The notes beneath the pieces are model-generated. The model ran no database searches. It worked only from the letters and a program-made list of their open reading frames with translations, and had not been told where the DNA came from. Both the position numbers and the translations under genes were made by a program. DNA of 64,000 nucleotides from Algoriphagus machipongonensis (GTDB taxonomy: Bacteria; Bacteroidota; Bacteroidia; Cytophagales; Cyclobacteriaceae): contig NZ_CM001023.1 of NCBI RefSeq assembly GCF_000166275.1, forward strand, positions 310,001 to 374,000, given 5' to 3'. Shown piece after piece: positions 1-9,111 of this stretch. Positions within the stretch are counted from its first letter, which is position 1; each line of letters begins with the position of its first letter.

Positions 1-2
1 AA

Positions 3-392
3 ACGGATAAGTCAGCCCGAAGAGAAATGTTCTACTACGATGAATCCGATTTAATGGCAATTCGAGTAGATGCCTGGAAAATGCACATTGGGGTGAAGCA
101 TGGAGGAAGCTGGTTTGATGAAAAATCATACCCTAGTGTACCCTACATTGTGAATCTATTGATGGATCCAATGGAAAAAATGACTCCTGATTCTGAAGAA
201 TGGGGATATGCAGGTCGAAAATTTGTAGCTCAAAAACTTTGGGCACCTACTGCTGCTGTTCCATTCATTCAAGCACATTTGAAATCTTTATTAGATTATC
301 CACCAAGTCAGGGTGGTGAGTCTTTGAATATGAAAGCATCTATAGAGAGAGCAATGAAGGCGATGGAGCAACCAACTGGTGGAGTCCACTAA
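3..392 (+). CDS. Arylsulfatase, C-terminal fragment (5' end outside window)
   Basis: The frame is open to the left edge, so only about the last 130 residues are present. The stretch around FYYDESDLMAIRVDAWKMHI, followed by a PYIVNLLMDPMEKM segment, matches the C-terminal subdomain of alkaline-phosphatase-fold sulfatases. In these proteins a beta strand with R/D-x-W-K packs against the core. The catalytic formylglycine site (CxPSR) and the metal ligands would lie upstream and cannot be checked. An internal ATG at 27 is not a believable start because the homologous frame continues upstream of it. Sulfatases of this type remove sulfate esters, often from algal polysaccharides, and usually act in the periplasm. 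A GH16 glucanase lies 7 kb away, but no operon link is visible. A good terminator follows at 436-470. Confidence 0.8.
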   Translation, partial: TDKSARREMFYYDESDLMAIRVDAWKMHIGVKHGGSWFDEKSYPSVPYIVNLLMDPMEKMTPDSEEWGYAGRKFVAQKLWAPTAAVPFIQAHLKSLLDYPPSQGGESLNMKASIERAMKAMEQPTGGVH

Positions 393-435
393 TTTATAAT
401 TTCATTGATGATCTTAACTCATCAATTAGCATTTC

Positions 436-470
436 AAAGGCAGGTCCATTTTCAAAATGGCCTGCTTTTC
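436..470 (+). terminator. Intrinsic terminator of the sulfatase gene
   Basis: GCAGG pairs with CCTGC and CCATTTT with AAAATGG around a one-base loop, followed by a T-rich tract (ttttcttttag). The position, 44 bases after the stop, suits Rho-independent termination. The rest of the gap to 675 shows nothing I can name. Confidence 0.75.
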
Positions 471-675
471 TTTTAGTTCTTTTTTCTAATCCCTTAGCCT
501 CATTCTAACTCAAACCGAAGAATAAAAGGGGAATCCAAATGGATTAATCTATAGATGTTGAGTTAATAGTTTTCAGTCTCAGTCACCAGATTCGCTATGG
601 CTATATAGATTATCAGTCATTTTACTTTCAACCGGTAAAACATAAAAGTTGATGACATAATTATAGTCAATCTCC

Positions 676-1518
676 TTAATTCACATCATTACTTACCATA
701 TCAAAAGTCTCTCTCACTTTCGGTTGGAAGTTCCATTTCAAGGCTACGGTCGGTCCATAATACACATCAAACTGATTTCCATTTGTTCTTAACTGCATCT
801 GAGCAATGATCCCTGTGAGCATGGTCAGGTTTTTGGTCAATCCAGCTGAGTAATACACGGATTGTCGAAAAATGTCGAATCGGTTTTTGGCATATTCCTT
901 TGAAGGGAATTTGAACATGATCTCCGTATAATAAGAGATGTTCTGAGATGTGAAAATTGGGTTTTCCTTTTGTTTGAGGTAATGATTGACACCAAAACGT
1001 CCTCTTAATCGAGGGATGGTGCGTTTGATACCATTTTTATCATCGAAAAATTTTGTCTCGAATCTCACTTGTTCGAACAGACTTCCTTTGGGCATTTTTT
1101 GCATATAAGTTCCCATCAGTATCAATCGCCTTTCTAGAATTTCTGGATTTCCAGCCTCCTCGATCTCATATTTCTTATTTCGTGCGTAGCCAACATAAAA
1201 CTTCATATGTTTAAATCCTGAGTAAACCAGCCAAGGCCTGACAACAAAGCGCTGCACATAAGCATAAGGGTTTGAATTGGTATAAGCACCTTGTGAGACT
1301 AATTGTACATCTACCTGGCCTGAAATTTTCCATTTGGTTAGTAAAGGAAAAGCGACATCAATCTCAGATATCGAGGCGGGAATAAAACCTAATTTGTATT
1401 GAGGTTCAGATTGGGCAGACAATTTAAAAGGGTTCAATAAATTGAAAAAGAGTGCAATACAGCAAAGGATTGTCCAGTTAATTTTTTCTTTGCCAGAATT
1501 TTTATAGAAGCCTTTCAT
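676..1518 (-). CDS. DUF2490-family secreted beta-barrel protein
   Basis: A 280-residue protein with a basic N-terminus, a hydrophobic segment at about residues 15-35 and a likely signal peptidase site after LSAQ. The mature part alternates aromatic and polar residues as expected of beta-barrel strands (for example WLVYSGFKHMKFYVGYARNK, FRQSVYYSAGLTKNLTMLTG). This pattern fits DUF2490, a Bacteroidota family of small outer membrane proteins of unknown function. It stands alone on the minus strand, facing away from the plus-strand outer membrane genes that begin at 1889. A second DUF2490 gene is at 25673-26329. Family assignment is moderately sure; no function can be given. Confidence 0.7.
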   Translation of the reverse strand: MKGFYKNSGKEKINWTILCCIALFFNLLNPFKLSAQSEPQYKLGFIPASISEIDVAFPLLTKWKISGQVDVQLVSQGAYTNSNPYAYVQRFVVRPWLVYSGFKHMKFYVGYARNKKYEIEEAGNPEILERRLILMGTYMQKMPKGSLFEQVRFETKFFDDKNGIKRTIPRLRGRFGVNHYLKQKENPIFTSQNISYYTEIMFKFPSKEYAKNRFDIFRQSVYYSAGLTKNLTMLTGIIAQMQLRTNGNQFDVYYGPTVALKWNFQPKVRETFDMVSNDVN

Positions 1519-1888
1519 GAAATTTATGACAGTAATAAACCCAGTCTAAATAGTTGCTGAATTTAATCTAATACTCGAAATATTTGATCTTTTAATGAAC
1601 CAGAGGTGGAATTTTAAATAGATAAATTTTCCCGTATTTAATTTTCATCATTTGGTTGATATTGAGAGAATCTTAGAGTAACCGAATTAGGTTGATAAAC
1701 TCCCTATACATCATATGATTTCTATTACAAGGAGAGCAATCTGAAAACCTTTTTTTATATAGAAATTACTTCGAAATAAGTCAGATTCTTGATCATAAAT
1801 AAAAATTGTCAGCTACAATTCTTTAAATTTAAAAACATTAAGATTCATTTTTATTTAATAATTGAACCCAAAGCAATAATTAAAAACC
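1519..1888. other. AT-rich divergent intergenic region
   Basis: This 370-base gap lies between two divergent outer membrane protein genes and must hold both promoters. It is very AT-rich. I see no convincing -33/-7 pair, hairpin, RNA gene or small reading frame in it. Confidence 0.6.
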
Positions 1889-2677
1889 ATGAAAAAAATT
1901 ATACTAAGTGCTTTTTTTCTTTTAGCCATTTTTCAATTTGGATTCGCTCAAGATGATGCAGCAGAGTTGGCTAAAAAACTTGCGAACCCTATCGCATCGC
2001 TGATTTCAGTTCCTTTCCAAAACAATACGGATTATGGAATAGGATCTTTGAAAGGAAGTAGAAATACAATGAATATTCAGCCGGTTGTTCCAATTTCAAT
2101 CAATAAGAATATAAACATGATCACTAGGATTGTTGTCCCGGTAATCACTCAATATAATATCACCGCTCCAGGCGAAAAGCAGGCTGGTTTGGGTGATGCG
2201 GTCATGTCTGCTTTCTTCTCTCCTACAAATTCAGAAAAACTTACTTGGGGGGTTGGTCCAGCTCTTTTGCTTCCTGTAGGAACAAATGATTTCCTTACCA
2301 CTAAGAAATTTGGAATGGGGCCAACGGCAGTTGCTTTGAAGCAGATGAATGGATGGACAGTGGGAGGCTTGATCAATCAAATCTGGTCAGTGGCAGGTAA
2401 TGCAGAAAGACCTGATGTCAGTCAAATGTTTGTTCAGCCATTTGTCAACTATAACTGGAAGTCAGGGGCAGGAATTGGAGCAAATATGGAATGGACTCAG
2501 AATTGGAAAGCTTCAACTTCGACGCTTTGGTTAAATCCTACAATCTCTGCCGTAACTTCTTTAGGTAAGCAAAAAACACAATTTGTTGTTGGTCCAAGGT
2601 TAAACCTCGCAGCTCCAGAGGGAGGCAAGGCAGATTGGGGTTGGAGAGCGGTAGTGATATTCTTGTTTCCAAAATAA
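1889..2677 (+). CDS. Putative outer membrane beta-barrel protein (neuromedin-U-like/'transporter' type)
   Basis: A 262-residue protein with a clear signal peptide ending in GFAQ at about residue 21. The mature protein begins with DDAAELAKKLANPIASLISVPFQ and continues with Gly/aromatic-rich strands (GVGPALLLPVGTND, WTVGGLINQIWSVAGN), ending in a hydrophobic strand with a terminal FPK. This pattern, with 'NPIA-SLISVPFQ' early on, is typical of periplasmic or outer membrane proteins annotated in Bacteroidota as neuromedin U or generic transporter. The biochemical role is unknown. It is transcribed away from the DUF2490 gene and is followed by further barrel proteins on the same strand. No regulatory site is visible. 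Confidence 0.6.
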   Translation: MKKIILSAFFLLAIFQFGFAQDDAAELAKKLANPIASLISVPFQNNTDYGIGSLKGSRNTMNIQPVVPISINKNINMITRIVVPVITQYNITAPGEKQAGLGDAVMSAFFSPTNSEKLTWGVGPALLLPVGTNDFLTTKKFGMGPTAVALKQMNGWTVGGLINQIWSVAGNAERPDVSQMFVQPFVNYNWKSGAGIGANMEWTQNWKASTSTLWLNPTISAVTSLGKQKTQFVVGPRLNLAAPEGGKADWGWRAVVIFLFPK

Positions 2678-2805
2678 GTTGAGGTCAATGAATAAGAATT
2701 TCATTCTGCAGTTGTGTCAATCTATATCAAATGATCATGGCTTCAGAAGCCTTAAATGAAATTCATTTTAGAAAATTATTGTCTTAGTGATTTTTTCTCC
2801 TGAAT

Positions 2806-4287
2806 ATGAAGTCATCTACAAAGATATTTTTAGATAGGACGAGCCATGATGTTTCCGCATGGAGGGTTTTTGTTATTGGGCTTTTATTGCTGTTAATCTC
2901 ATGTGGACTAAAGGCGCAAGACACAAACCACTGGGGTAATCAATTTGGAACTCGAGCGGCCTTGCTTGGAGGAGCTGTTTTATCAGACACCACTGACAAT
3001 GCCGGTGTTTTTTATAATCCTGGAAATTTAGCCTTTTTGGATACGACTAGTTTGTCCCTAAATGCCAATTTGTATGGTTTGGAGAATATTAAAATTGAGA
3101 ATGCCTTAGGAGAAAAAGCAGATTTTAAAGGACTTCAGTTCAATACAGTTCCCTTGCTAATTAGCGGAGCTTTAAAATTGAAGAATGGATTTCGTTTGAA
3201 TTATGGGCTTCTGACTCCTGTAAGTTTTAAATTTAATGGGGTAGCGAGAATTGATCGTTTAAGTGATTTAGTGGAAGAAAGTGAAAGCCCGGGTGAAGAG
3301 GAATTACTAGCCGAGTCTTCCATCAATACCAGAGTTCAGGAAACGACTCTTGCCTTAGGAGTATCTAAAAAAATAGGTCCGAGATTAGGGATAGGATTAA
3401 CATTATTGAATACGATCAGAACTGTGGATTTTACCTACCAGTTTTCAGGAAAAACCTTAACAAATGAGGTGGACCCCTTATTAATTTCGAGAACTTCTAA
3501 TGAGTTTGTACACTACTTTAATATCCGTACTGCTCTCAAAGGTGGAATTAACTATCAAGGACAAAATTATGGTCTTGGATTTACTTTGACCACACCAGGC
3601 ATTAAAGTGCTTGGAAATGGGACGGTAGCTAAAGATTTGACTTTGGTTAATAATAAATTAGAAATCTCTGACAATAGAATTTCTGCTTATGCTTCAGATC
3701 GTCAAGAAAAATTGAAATCAAAATATAAGTCGCCTTTGGAATTGGCTATTGGAGGGCATAAAACTTTTGGAAAAAATACACTTTCAATTAATGTCACTCA
3801 TTTTTTAGGAATAGACAATTACAAGATTATTGAGGCAGAGCCGAATCAATTGATAAGACCAGATATTATTGAAGGGATTACCAGTTCAGATTTTCTAAAT
3901 GTTGAGACATCGATGAAATCAGTGACCAATTTTTCAATTGGTATGGATCATTATGTCAAACCAAGTTTAAGCTTTTTAGGAAGTATTAGGTCTGACTTCA
4001 GTTACTTTGATCCTGACTTAGTTTTGGGAGATCAGCTGAGGACGGAAATTACCCAATGGGACATTTTCCATTTGAGTTTTGGTGCTGTAAAAAGAAATGA
4101 GCAGAGTAATTTGACCATTGGGCTGACCTATAGTTTTGGAAGTACCGATTCTTATGTTCAGGAAATCAATTACTCAGAAACTAATCCAAACCCACCTCTT
4201 GAAGGCACCTTTGCCATTACAAAAGCCAAGTATTCCAATATTGGGATTCTAATTGGCTATAGTCTGTATTTTAAGAAATTGAATTAA
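2806..4287 (+). CDS. OmpP1/FadL-like outer membrane protein
   Basis: A 493-residue protein. The N-terminal hydrophobic stretch (about 20-36) ends in LLISCGLKAQ, so cleavage after AQ by signal peptidase I or lipidation at the Cys are both possible. After it comes GTRAALLGGAVLSDTTDNAG followed by VFYNPGNLAFL. The combination of gene-start 'A-L-L-G-G-A' and 'Y-N-P-G/A-x-L-A' is typical of the N-terminal plug region of FadL/OmpP1 long-chain fatty acid transporters. Many barrel strands follow to the C-terminus. A hydrophobic substrate is likely from the family, but the actual substrate is unknown. The gap to the next gene (162 bases) argues for a separate promoter. Confidence 0.65.
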   Translation: MKSSTKIFLDRTSHDVSAWRVFVIGLLLLLISCGLKAQDTNHWGNQFGTRAALLGGAVLSDTTDNAGVFYNPGNLAFLDTTSLSLNANLYGLENIKIENALGEKADFKGLQFNTVPLLISGALKLKNGFRLNYGLLTPVSFKFNGVARIDRLSDLVEESESPGEEELLAESSINTRVQETTLALGVSKKIGPRLGIGLTLLNTIRTVDFTYQFSGKTLTNEVDPLLISRTSNEFVHYFNIRTALKGGINYQGQNYGLGFTLTTPGIKVLGNGTVAKDLTLVNNKLEISDNRISAYASDRQEKLKSKYKSPLELAIGGHKTFGKNTLSINVTHFLGIDNYKIIEAEPNQLIRPDIIEGITSSDFLNVETSMKSVTNFSIGMDHYVKPSLSFLGSIRSDFSYFDPDLVLGDQLRTEITQWDIFHLSFGAVKRNEQSNLTIGLTYSFGSTDSYVQEINYSETNPNPPLEGTFAITKAKYSNIGILIGYSLYFKKLN

Positions 4288-4449
4288 GAAATGGAGGAAT
4301 CCATCTGGAATAAAGCTTATATGGTTTATATATTTTCTCTTTAAAAATTGAATTTTCACCAATGCAAGAAATCAATGAATATCTGGAAAATTCTGGAGAT
4401 GGCATTTAATTAATTAACTTAATAAGAACAAAACCAAGAAGTTTAACGA

Positions 4450-5517
4450 ATGGAAAGAGGGCAATACAGAAAAAAATCATTTTCCTTTTGGGGGATATTT
4501 GCGTTGGTTTTCAGTTTATTTTTTTTGTTCCAATCTCAGCTATTTGCTCAGGGAGCCCAGAAGATTTTTAATGATGTTCACGATGAATATTTTGATAGCC
4601 TAAAACAAATAGATTATCCGATGGTTTTTCCGATTCTAGGAAAAGGAGCCTACAAAAGGGGGTACGACTTACCTTATGCTTGGGGAGTCAGTGGTATTTA
4701 TTTTACACAGCGTCAAGAAATAACCATTGAGAAAACGCTCATTGGGTTCAACAACAGTGAGATGATAGATGTAAGTAGCCTGATTAAGTTTGGGCCTACG
4801 ATCGCCAATACCAATGCCTATACTATAAGGCCTGATTTGTGGGTTTTACCTTTTTTAAACGTTTATGGGATTATCGGTGGAGGAACCACCCAAACTGATG
4901 TGACTTTATTGAGTCCAGTAGGTTTTGAAACAAGTCAGAAGTTTTCCGTAGATAGCTATGGTTTAGGAGCCACTCTTACGGGTGCTTTTGGCCCGATTTG
5001 GATTGCATGGGACAACAATTACAATTTCGCAGATGTGGAGGTAGTAGTAGAACCCGTTCCCGCTTTTAATAGTAGTTTGAGAATTGGTCATGCTATTCCC
5101 GATGTGAATCACCCCGAGAGAACGCTTTCCATTTGGGCAGGGGTTTTCTATCAAATAATTCAAAACGACACCCAAGGTAATATTGCTGTATCAGATATAT
5201 TCCCAGGATTTGGAGAAGGTAATTTCATTGCAATGTTAAACGATTGGGCTGATGGTCTGCCACCAGCACAAAGAGTTGTAGTCAAGCAAATTATTGGGAA
5301 ATTGGAAGATGCTGCAGAAGGAATAGATACTTCTGATAGCTATATTGATTATAAACTAGACAAGAAAGTAACAGCACCATTCAACATTATTTTAGGCGCA
5401 CAATATCAATTCAATAAGAACTGGATGTTGAGAACAGAACTAGGTGTATTTGGTAAAAGAAGTCAGTTCTTGCTGAATCTGAACTGGAGATTTCCAGGAT
5501 TCAAAAAAATGAAATAA
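4450..5517 (+). CDS. Hypothetical secreted beta-barrel protein
   Basis: A 355-residue protein with a long basic N-terminus and a strong signal peptide (about 14-34, ending QLFAQ). The mature part has strands such as PDLWVLPFLNVYGIIGGG and SYGLGATLTGAFGPIWIAWDN, and ends in RSQFLLNLNWRFPGF, an outer-membrane-barrel-like C-terminus. I do not recognise a named family. Its stop codon overlaps the start of the next gene by one base (TAATG), so the two are almost certainly cotranscribed and possibly translationally coupled. Both may be parts of one outer membrane function. Confidence 0.6.
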   Translation: MERGQYRKKSFSFWGIFALVFSLFFLFQSQLFAQGAQKIFNDVHDEYFDSLKQIDYPMVFPILGKGAYKRGYDLPYAWGVSGIYFTQRQEITIEKTLIGFNNSEMIDVSSLIKFGPTIANTNAYTIRPDLWVLPFLNVYGIIGGGTTQTDVTLLSPVGFETSQKFSVDSYGLGATLTGAFGPIWIAWDNNYNFADVEVVVEPVPAFNSSLRIGHAIPDVNHPERTLSIWAGVFYQIIQNDTQGNIAVSDIFPGFGEGNFIAMLNDWADGLPPAQRVVVKQIIGKLEDAAEGIDTSDSYIDYKLDKKVTAPFNIILGAQYQFNKNWMLRTELGVFGKRSQFLLNLNWRFPGFKKMK

Positions 5518-6233
5518 TGAAAATAAAACGCTCAGTTCTCCTAATAGTCTGCTTTTTTTGTCTTCATCAAGTTTCAAATGCTCAAGTAATAATGAGTTTA
5601 ATTTTTGGTGATAAGTTGAATACTGAGGACAATACCTTTGGATTGCATGTAGATTACAGCTTAAATGGGATTACAAACATTGAAGATTCTAAAGCATTAG
5701 GTTTGGGCTCTTTGAATTTAGGCTTGTTTTTCAGCCGGAAGTTTGATGATAATTGGGCTTGGAATTTGGAATTATTAGGTAAATATGTCAGAGGAGCAGC
5801 AGGAGTTCCAGCTTATTCTCTAATGGATCCAGAACTGGATGCTCTTTATTCAGGAACCAAGTTCGATCGAAAAATAAGCTATTTAAGTGTGGCTCCTACC
5901 ATTCGATATTTAACTGATATGGGGTTGTTTCTTGAAGGAGGGGCACAGTTTTCTTGGAGGACAAGGAAAGCAAAAGACTATTTTGAGAAGAAAGTCCCAG
6001 ATGGAGAACTGTCCCTGGAAGTGGATGTTAGAAATCAAATCAATCAAATCGATGCTTCCTATATTGTGGGTGTTGGGGCTTTCATCGGGAAGTATAAGAT
6101 AGATGCAGTGGGTATCAGATATGTAGGAGGAATAGTGAATGTCATGAAAAACCAGGGAAATAATAAACATTCTCAGGTTGCCATCTATTATAACCTTCCA
6201 ATAGGAAGAGGAAAAGTTGGTTTGAAGGATTAA
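5517..6233 (+). CDS. Hypothetical outer membrane beta-barrel protein
   Basis: A 238-residue protein with a signal peptide ending SNAQ (about residue 23), followed by alternating strands (GLHVDYSLNGITNIED, LNLGLFFSRKFDDNWAWNLE, HSQVAIYYNLPIGRGK). It looks like an 8- to 10-strand small barrel of the OmpA/OMP_b-brl kind. It starts within the stop codon of the upstream gene, which makes it the second gene of a two-gene operon. No specific function can be assigned from sequence. Confidence 0.6.
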   Translation: MKIKRSVLLIVCFFCLHQVSNAQVIMSLIFGDKLNTEDNTFGLHVDYSLNGITNIEDSKALGLGSLNLGLFFSRKFDDNWAWNLELLGKYVRGAAGVPAYSLMDPELDALYSGTKFDRKISYLSVAPTIRYLTDMGLFLEGGAQFSWRTRKAKDYFEKKVPDGELSLEVDVRNQINQIDASYIVGVGAFIGKYKIDAVGIRYVGGIVNVMKNQGNNKHSQVAIYYNLPIGRGKVGLKD

Positions 6234-6308
6234 ACACCAATCGTTTCAATTGGTTCAAACATTTCGTTATAGGGATAAGCTTTCCTCCTATCTAAAAATT
6301 AGCATTCT

Positions 6309-6812
6309 ATGAAAATCTTTCGGGAAATTTTTCTTTTCATAATTCTCTTGGGTTTATTTTCCTGTAAAGAAGACAAAGACATATTGCCGCTCAGTCCGCT
6401 TGAAGGAATTTGGCAGCGTGCAGTTTATAATTCCGATCAAAAAGTCTTTTTTATCTTCCAATATATTTTTCAGACAGATGGCACATTGGAGAAAAGTATT
6501 TTGATTAGAGAAAGTGAGACTACCAACATACTAGGTTATTACAGTAATGCAATTGGAACATACGAACTCCGTGGAGAGTCCTATACAGAGAATATTTCCA
6601 AGATGTATGAGTTAAAATTGGATGCATACCTCATATATGTTCCAAAAGAAAATCTTCAGGAAACGGAGGTTACAGGCACCTACCCCATAACAGGTAGTAT
6701 GATTTTTTCTCCAAATAACAGAACTTTTGATTTGGTGTATCCTTGCAATGATACTCCTAATGGAAGAGTAAATAGTTGTGTTGGAGCCCTGACCTATAAA
6801 AGAGTTGATTAA
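6309..6812 (+). CDS. Hypothetical lipoprotein
   Basis: A 167-residue protein with a lipoprotein signal: hydrophobic residues 7-18 and a lipobox LFSC with Cys19, followed by charged KEDKD. The acidic residues after the Cys may favour retention or surface export depending on the species. The body starts with LEGIWQRAVYNSD and has alternating strands, resembling lipocalin-like lipoproteins that begin with 'L-x-G-x-W' in Bacteroidota. That family link is an inference from the first strand only. The gene lies 75 bases after the preceding barrel gene and converges on doxX with a 6-base gap. Confidence 0.6.
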   Translation: MKIFREIFLFIILLGLFSCKEDKDILPLSPLEGIWQRAVYNSDQKVFFIFQYIFQTDGTLEKSILIRESETTNILGYYSNAIGTYELRGESYTENISKMYELKLDAYLIYVPKENLQETEVTGTYPITGSMIFSPNNRTFDLVYPCNDTPNGRVNSCVGALTYKRVD

Positions 6813-6818
6813 AAGGTA

Positions 6819-7262
6819 TTAACCATTTGGGTGTTTTTTCATCCAATGATCTACAGAGAATTTACCTGAGCCATATATTAAGAAGACAAACAAAAGGATG
6901 AGCGTAAGTAGAGATAACTCAAACTCCAAATTGTTTGAAACTGAGAGAAATCCTTGTTGGCTATTGACAAATAGTACCGCTCCCAAAAGAATCGGAATTT
7001 GAACGCCCACAGCAGCTCTGGTCATTAAGCCCATGGCTATCAAAATACCCCCCATCAAATGTGCAAAGGCCACTACATGAGCCAACCCTAGATTCACAAA
7101 TTGTAAATCAGCATTTTCCATCAAGGCTAAAAGAGCGTCCGTATTGGAAATGAAAAGAATCCCTTTGTAAAGGATAAAAAGGCCTAAGAGAATTCGCAAG
7201 AAGTCAATCCATTGGGGATGGTGAGTATCTGCCCAATGCTCAATTTTAGAAACAGTATTCAT
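6819..7262 (-). CDS. DoxX family membrane protein
   Basis: About 147 residues from the ATG at 7262 (MNTVSKIEHWADTHHPQW). An in-frame ATG at 7346 would add 28 residues of unlikely sequence, so I chose the shorter start. Four hydrophobic segments are visible. One contains LRILLGLFILYKGILFI and another HLMGGILIAMGLMTRAA, and the pattern 'R-x-x-L-G-x-x-x-x-x-K-G' is the DoxX N-terminal signature. DoxX proteins are small integral membrane proteins linked in some species to quinone or redox stress functions. The role here is unknown. The gene diverges from the GH16 gene, with a repeated element between them. Confidence 0.75.
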   Translation of the reverse strand: MNTVSKIEHWADTHHPQWIDFLRILLGLFILYKGILFISNTDALLALMENADLQFVNLGLAHVVAFAHLMGGILIAMGLMTRAAVGVQIPILLGAVLFVNSQQGFLSVSNNLEFELSLLTLILLFVFLIYGSGKFSVDHWMKKHPNG

Positions 7263-7340
7263 GGCTTTTTGGGTTTTGGTTATACTATTTATACGTGAAA
7301 AATGAAAATAATGGTTTGAAAACCAGATTGTTAAGATATT

Positions 7341-7420
7341 TGGCAATATTCATATAAAGACAGAACTTTTTTCAAAGGTCCGAGACTGGAAGTAAAAAGT
7401 CTGGAAATATTCATATAAAG
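7341..7420. repeat. Two copies of a 19-bp direct repeat between doxX and the GH16 gene
   Basis: TGGMAATATTCATATAAAG occurs at 7341-7359 and 7402-7420, with one differing base and a 61-base period. The second copy ends 12 bases before the GH16 start codon and the first lies in the doxX upstream region. The placement fits a shared operator or a recent local duplication; no binding protein can be named. Confidence 0.7.
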
Positions 7421-7432
7421 CAGTAATTTTCG

Positions 7433-8290
7433 ATGAACCTCATACTCAAGCTCGTGAAAAGACTCTTATTAAGTATTAGCTCTATTTTTTTATTTCAAAA
7501 CGCAATCAGCCAGCAGGTTCCTTCTGATTACACCTTGGTCTGGGAGGATGAATTCACTAAAGAAGGTAGTGTAGATCGGGAATATTGGAATTTTGAGAAA
7601 GGCTTCGTCCGGAATAGGGAACTTCAATGGTATCAGGAATCAAATGTCAATCAAAAAAATGGGTTTTTGCACTTTGAAGGAAGAAGGGAACAAGTGAAAA
7701 ACCCGAATTATGAGGCAGGAAGTGAAAACTGGAAGAAATCTAGAGAGTATGCAGAATATACTTCCTCCAGTATTAATACAAGAGGGAAATTTGAATTTCA
7801 GTATGGGATTTTAGAAGTAAGGGCAAAGTTTGATACCTCATCGGGTATGTGGCCTGCTATTTGGACTTTGGGAGTGTCAAAACCTTGGCCTGCCAATGGT
7901 GAGATAGATGTATTGGAATATTATCAAGTTGAAGGGTCTCCAACCATATTGGCCAATTCAGCCTGGGCCCATGAAACGAAAAGAGCAGCTTGGGATGATG
8001 CCAAAATTCCATTTTCAAAATTTCTATCAGAGGACCCTCAATGGGCAGAGAAATTTCATGTTTGGAAGATGGACTGGAACGAGGAATATATCAGGATTTA
8101 CCTGGATGATGAACTTATTAATGAAATTGACTTAAGCAAAACAATCAATCCGGATGGTTTTAATCCTTTTCATCAGCCTCATTATATCCTGCTAAACTTG
8201 GCTTTAGGTTCCAATGGAGGAGATCCAAGTTCCACCGTTTTCCCAAAGGAATATGTCGTAGACTATGTGAGAGTCTATCAAAAAAAGTAA
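7433..8290 (+). CDS. Glycoside hydrolase family 16 endo-beta-glucanase (laminarinase/agarase-type)
   Basis: A 285-residue protein with a signal peptide (cleavage near residue 26, NAISQ). The GH16 catalytic signature GEIDVLEYYQ is complete: Glu157 nucleophile, Asp159 and Glu162 acid/base. Upstream WEDEF and downstream aromatic residues (MWPAIWTLG, HVWKMDWN) are the usual sugar-binding positions. The E-I-D-x-x-E spacing is the beta-bulge type found in laminarinases, agarases and related enzymes. The substrate is therefore a beta-1,3- or beta-1,4-linked, possibly algal, polysaccharide that cannot be fixed from sequence. Length is that of a single catalytic domain without carbohydrate-binding modules. 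It converges on rluF with a 4-base gap. The 19-bp repeat copies lie directly upstream. Confidence 0.88.
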   Translation: MNLILKLVKRLLLSISSIFLFQNAISQQVPSDYTLVWEDEFTKEGSVDREYWNFEKGFVRNRELQWYQESNVNQKNGFLHFEGRREQVKNPNYEAGSENWKKSREYAEYTSSSINTRGKFEFQYGILEVRAKFDTSSGMWPAIWTLGVSKPWPANGEIDVLEYYQVEGSPTILANSAWAHETKRAAWDDAKIPFSKFLSEDPQWAEKFHVWKMDWNEEYIRIYLDDELINEIDLSKTINPDGFNPFHQPHYILLNLALGSNGGDPSSTVFPKEYVVDYVRVYQKK

Positions 8291-8294
8291 AGGT

Positions 8295-9026
8295 TCAGTC
8301 TACAGTTTTGGAACTTTCTGATACTAAATCATTCAATTCCTTTAATTCACTTGCAGTTAAATCTCTCCATTTTCCTACAGGAATATCCAGGTGTACATTC
8401 ATGATTCGGATCCTCTTCAACTGTCTGACCTCATAGCCCAAATATTCACACATTCTCCTAATTTGTCTATTGAGTCCTTGGGTAAGAATAATTCGAAATT
8501 TGACTTTAGAGATTTTTTCCACCTTACAAGGGTCGGTGACAGTATCTAGGATAGGTATTCCTGCCCCCATTTTCTGAATGAATCGATCAGTAATGGGTTT
8601 GTCCACCGTGACGATATACTCCTTTTCATGGTTGTTTTTAGACCGAAGGATTTTATTGACAATATCTCCTTCACTCGTCAGAAAAATCAAGCCTTCACTA
8701 TCCTTATCCAAGCGTCCGATTGGGAAAATCCTTTGTTGATGCCCGATATAATCAATCATATTGTTTTTCTCAGCCTTGGTATCTGTAGTAGAAACAATTC
8801 CTACGGGCTTATTGAAGGCAATGTAAACATGGTCTTGGATAGGCTTTCCTACAGGCTTTCCATCCACGCAAACAACGTCTTTTGGCATTACCTTGGTACC
8901 AATTTCAGGGATCTTGCCATTTAGCGTGATTCTACCTGCTTCCAGTAATTTATCCCCTTCTCTTCGGGAGCAAAACCCTACTTCGCTCAGGTATTTGTTA
9001 ATTCGGATGCCCTGCTTTTCTTCCAT
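8295..9026 (-). CDS. rluF: 23S rRNA pseudouridine synthase RluF
   Basis: A 243-residue protein with an N-terminal S4 RNA-binding domain (about 7-55, [20 protein letters not shown]). It is followed by an RsuA-type catalytic domain with [10 protein letters not shown], in which Asp107 is the catalytic aspartate. Stretches such as [30 protein letters not shown] and [18 protein letters not shown] are close to Escherichia coli RluF. That enzyme makes pseudouridine 2604 in 23S rRNA. The C-terminus is shorter than the E. coli protein and lacks its basic tail. It follows gldJ on the same strand but is separated from it by a terminator. Confidence 0.88.
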   Translation of the reverse strand: MEEKQGIRINKYLSEVGFCSRREGDKLLEAGRITLNGKIPEIGTKVMPKDVVCVDGKPVGKPIQDHVYIAFNKPVGIVSTTDTKAEKNNMIDYIGHQQRIFPIGRLDKDSEGLIFLTSEGDIVNKILRSKNNHEKEYIVTVDKPITDRFIQKMGAGIPILDTVTDPCKVEKISKVKFRIILTQGLNRQIRRMCEYLGYEVRQLKRIRIMNVHLDIPVGKWRDLTASELKELNDLVSESSKTVD

Positions 9027-9051
9027 AAGTCAAAAATCTTGGATTTTTGGG

Positions 9052-9090
9052 AAATAAAAAAGCCCCGAAGAGTATTACATCTTCAGGGCT
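9052..9090 (-). terminator. Intrinsic terminator of gldJ
   Basis: AGCCCTGAAG and CTTCGGGGCT (read on the minus strand) form a 10-base stem with one G-U pair, followed by a run of T. It lies 22 bases after the gldJ stop and before rluF. Confidence 0.8.
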
Positions 9091-9111
9091 ATTTCAGTTA
9101 GTTATTTCTTT

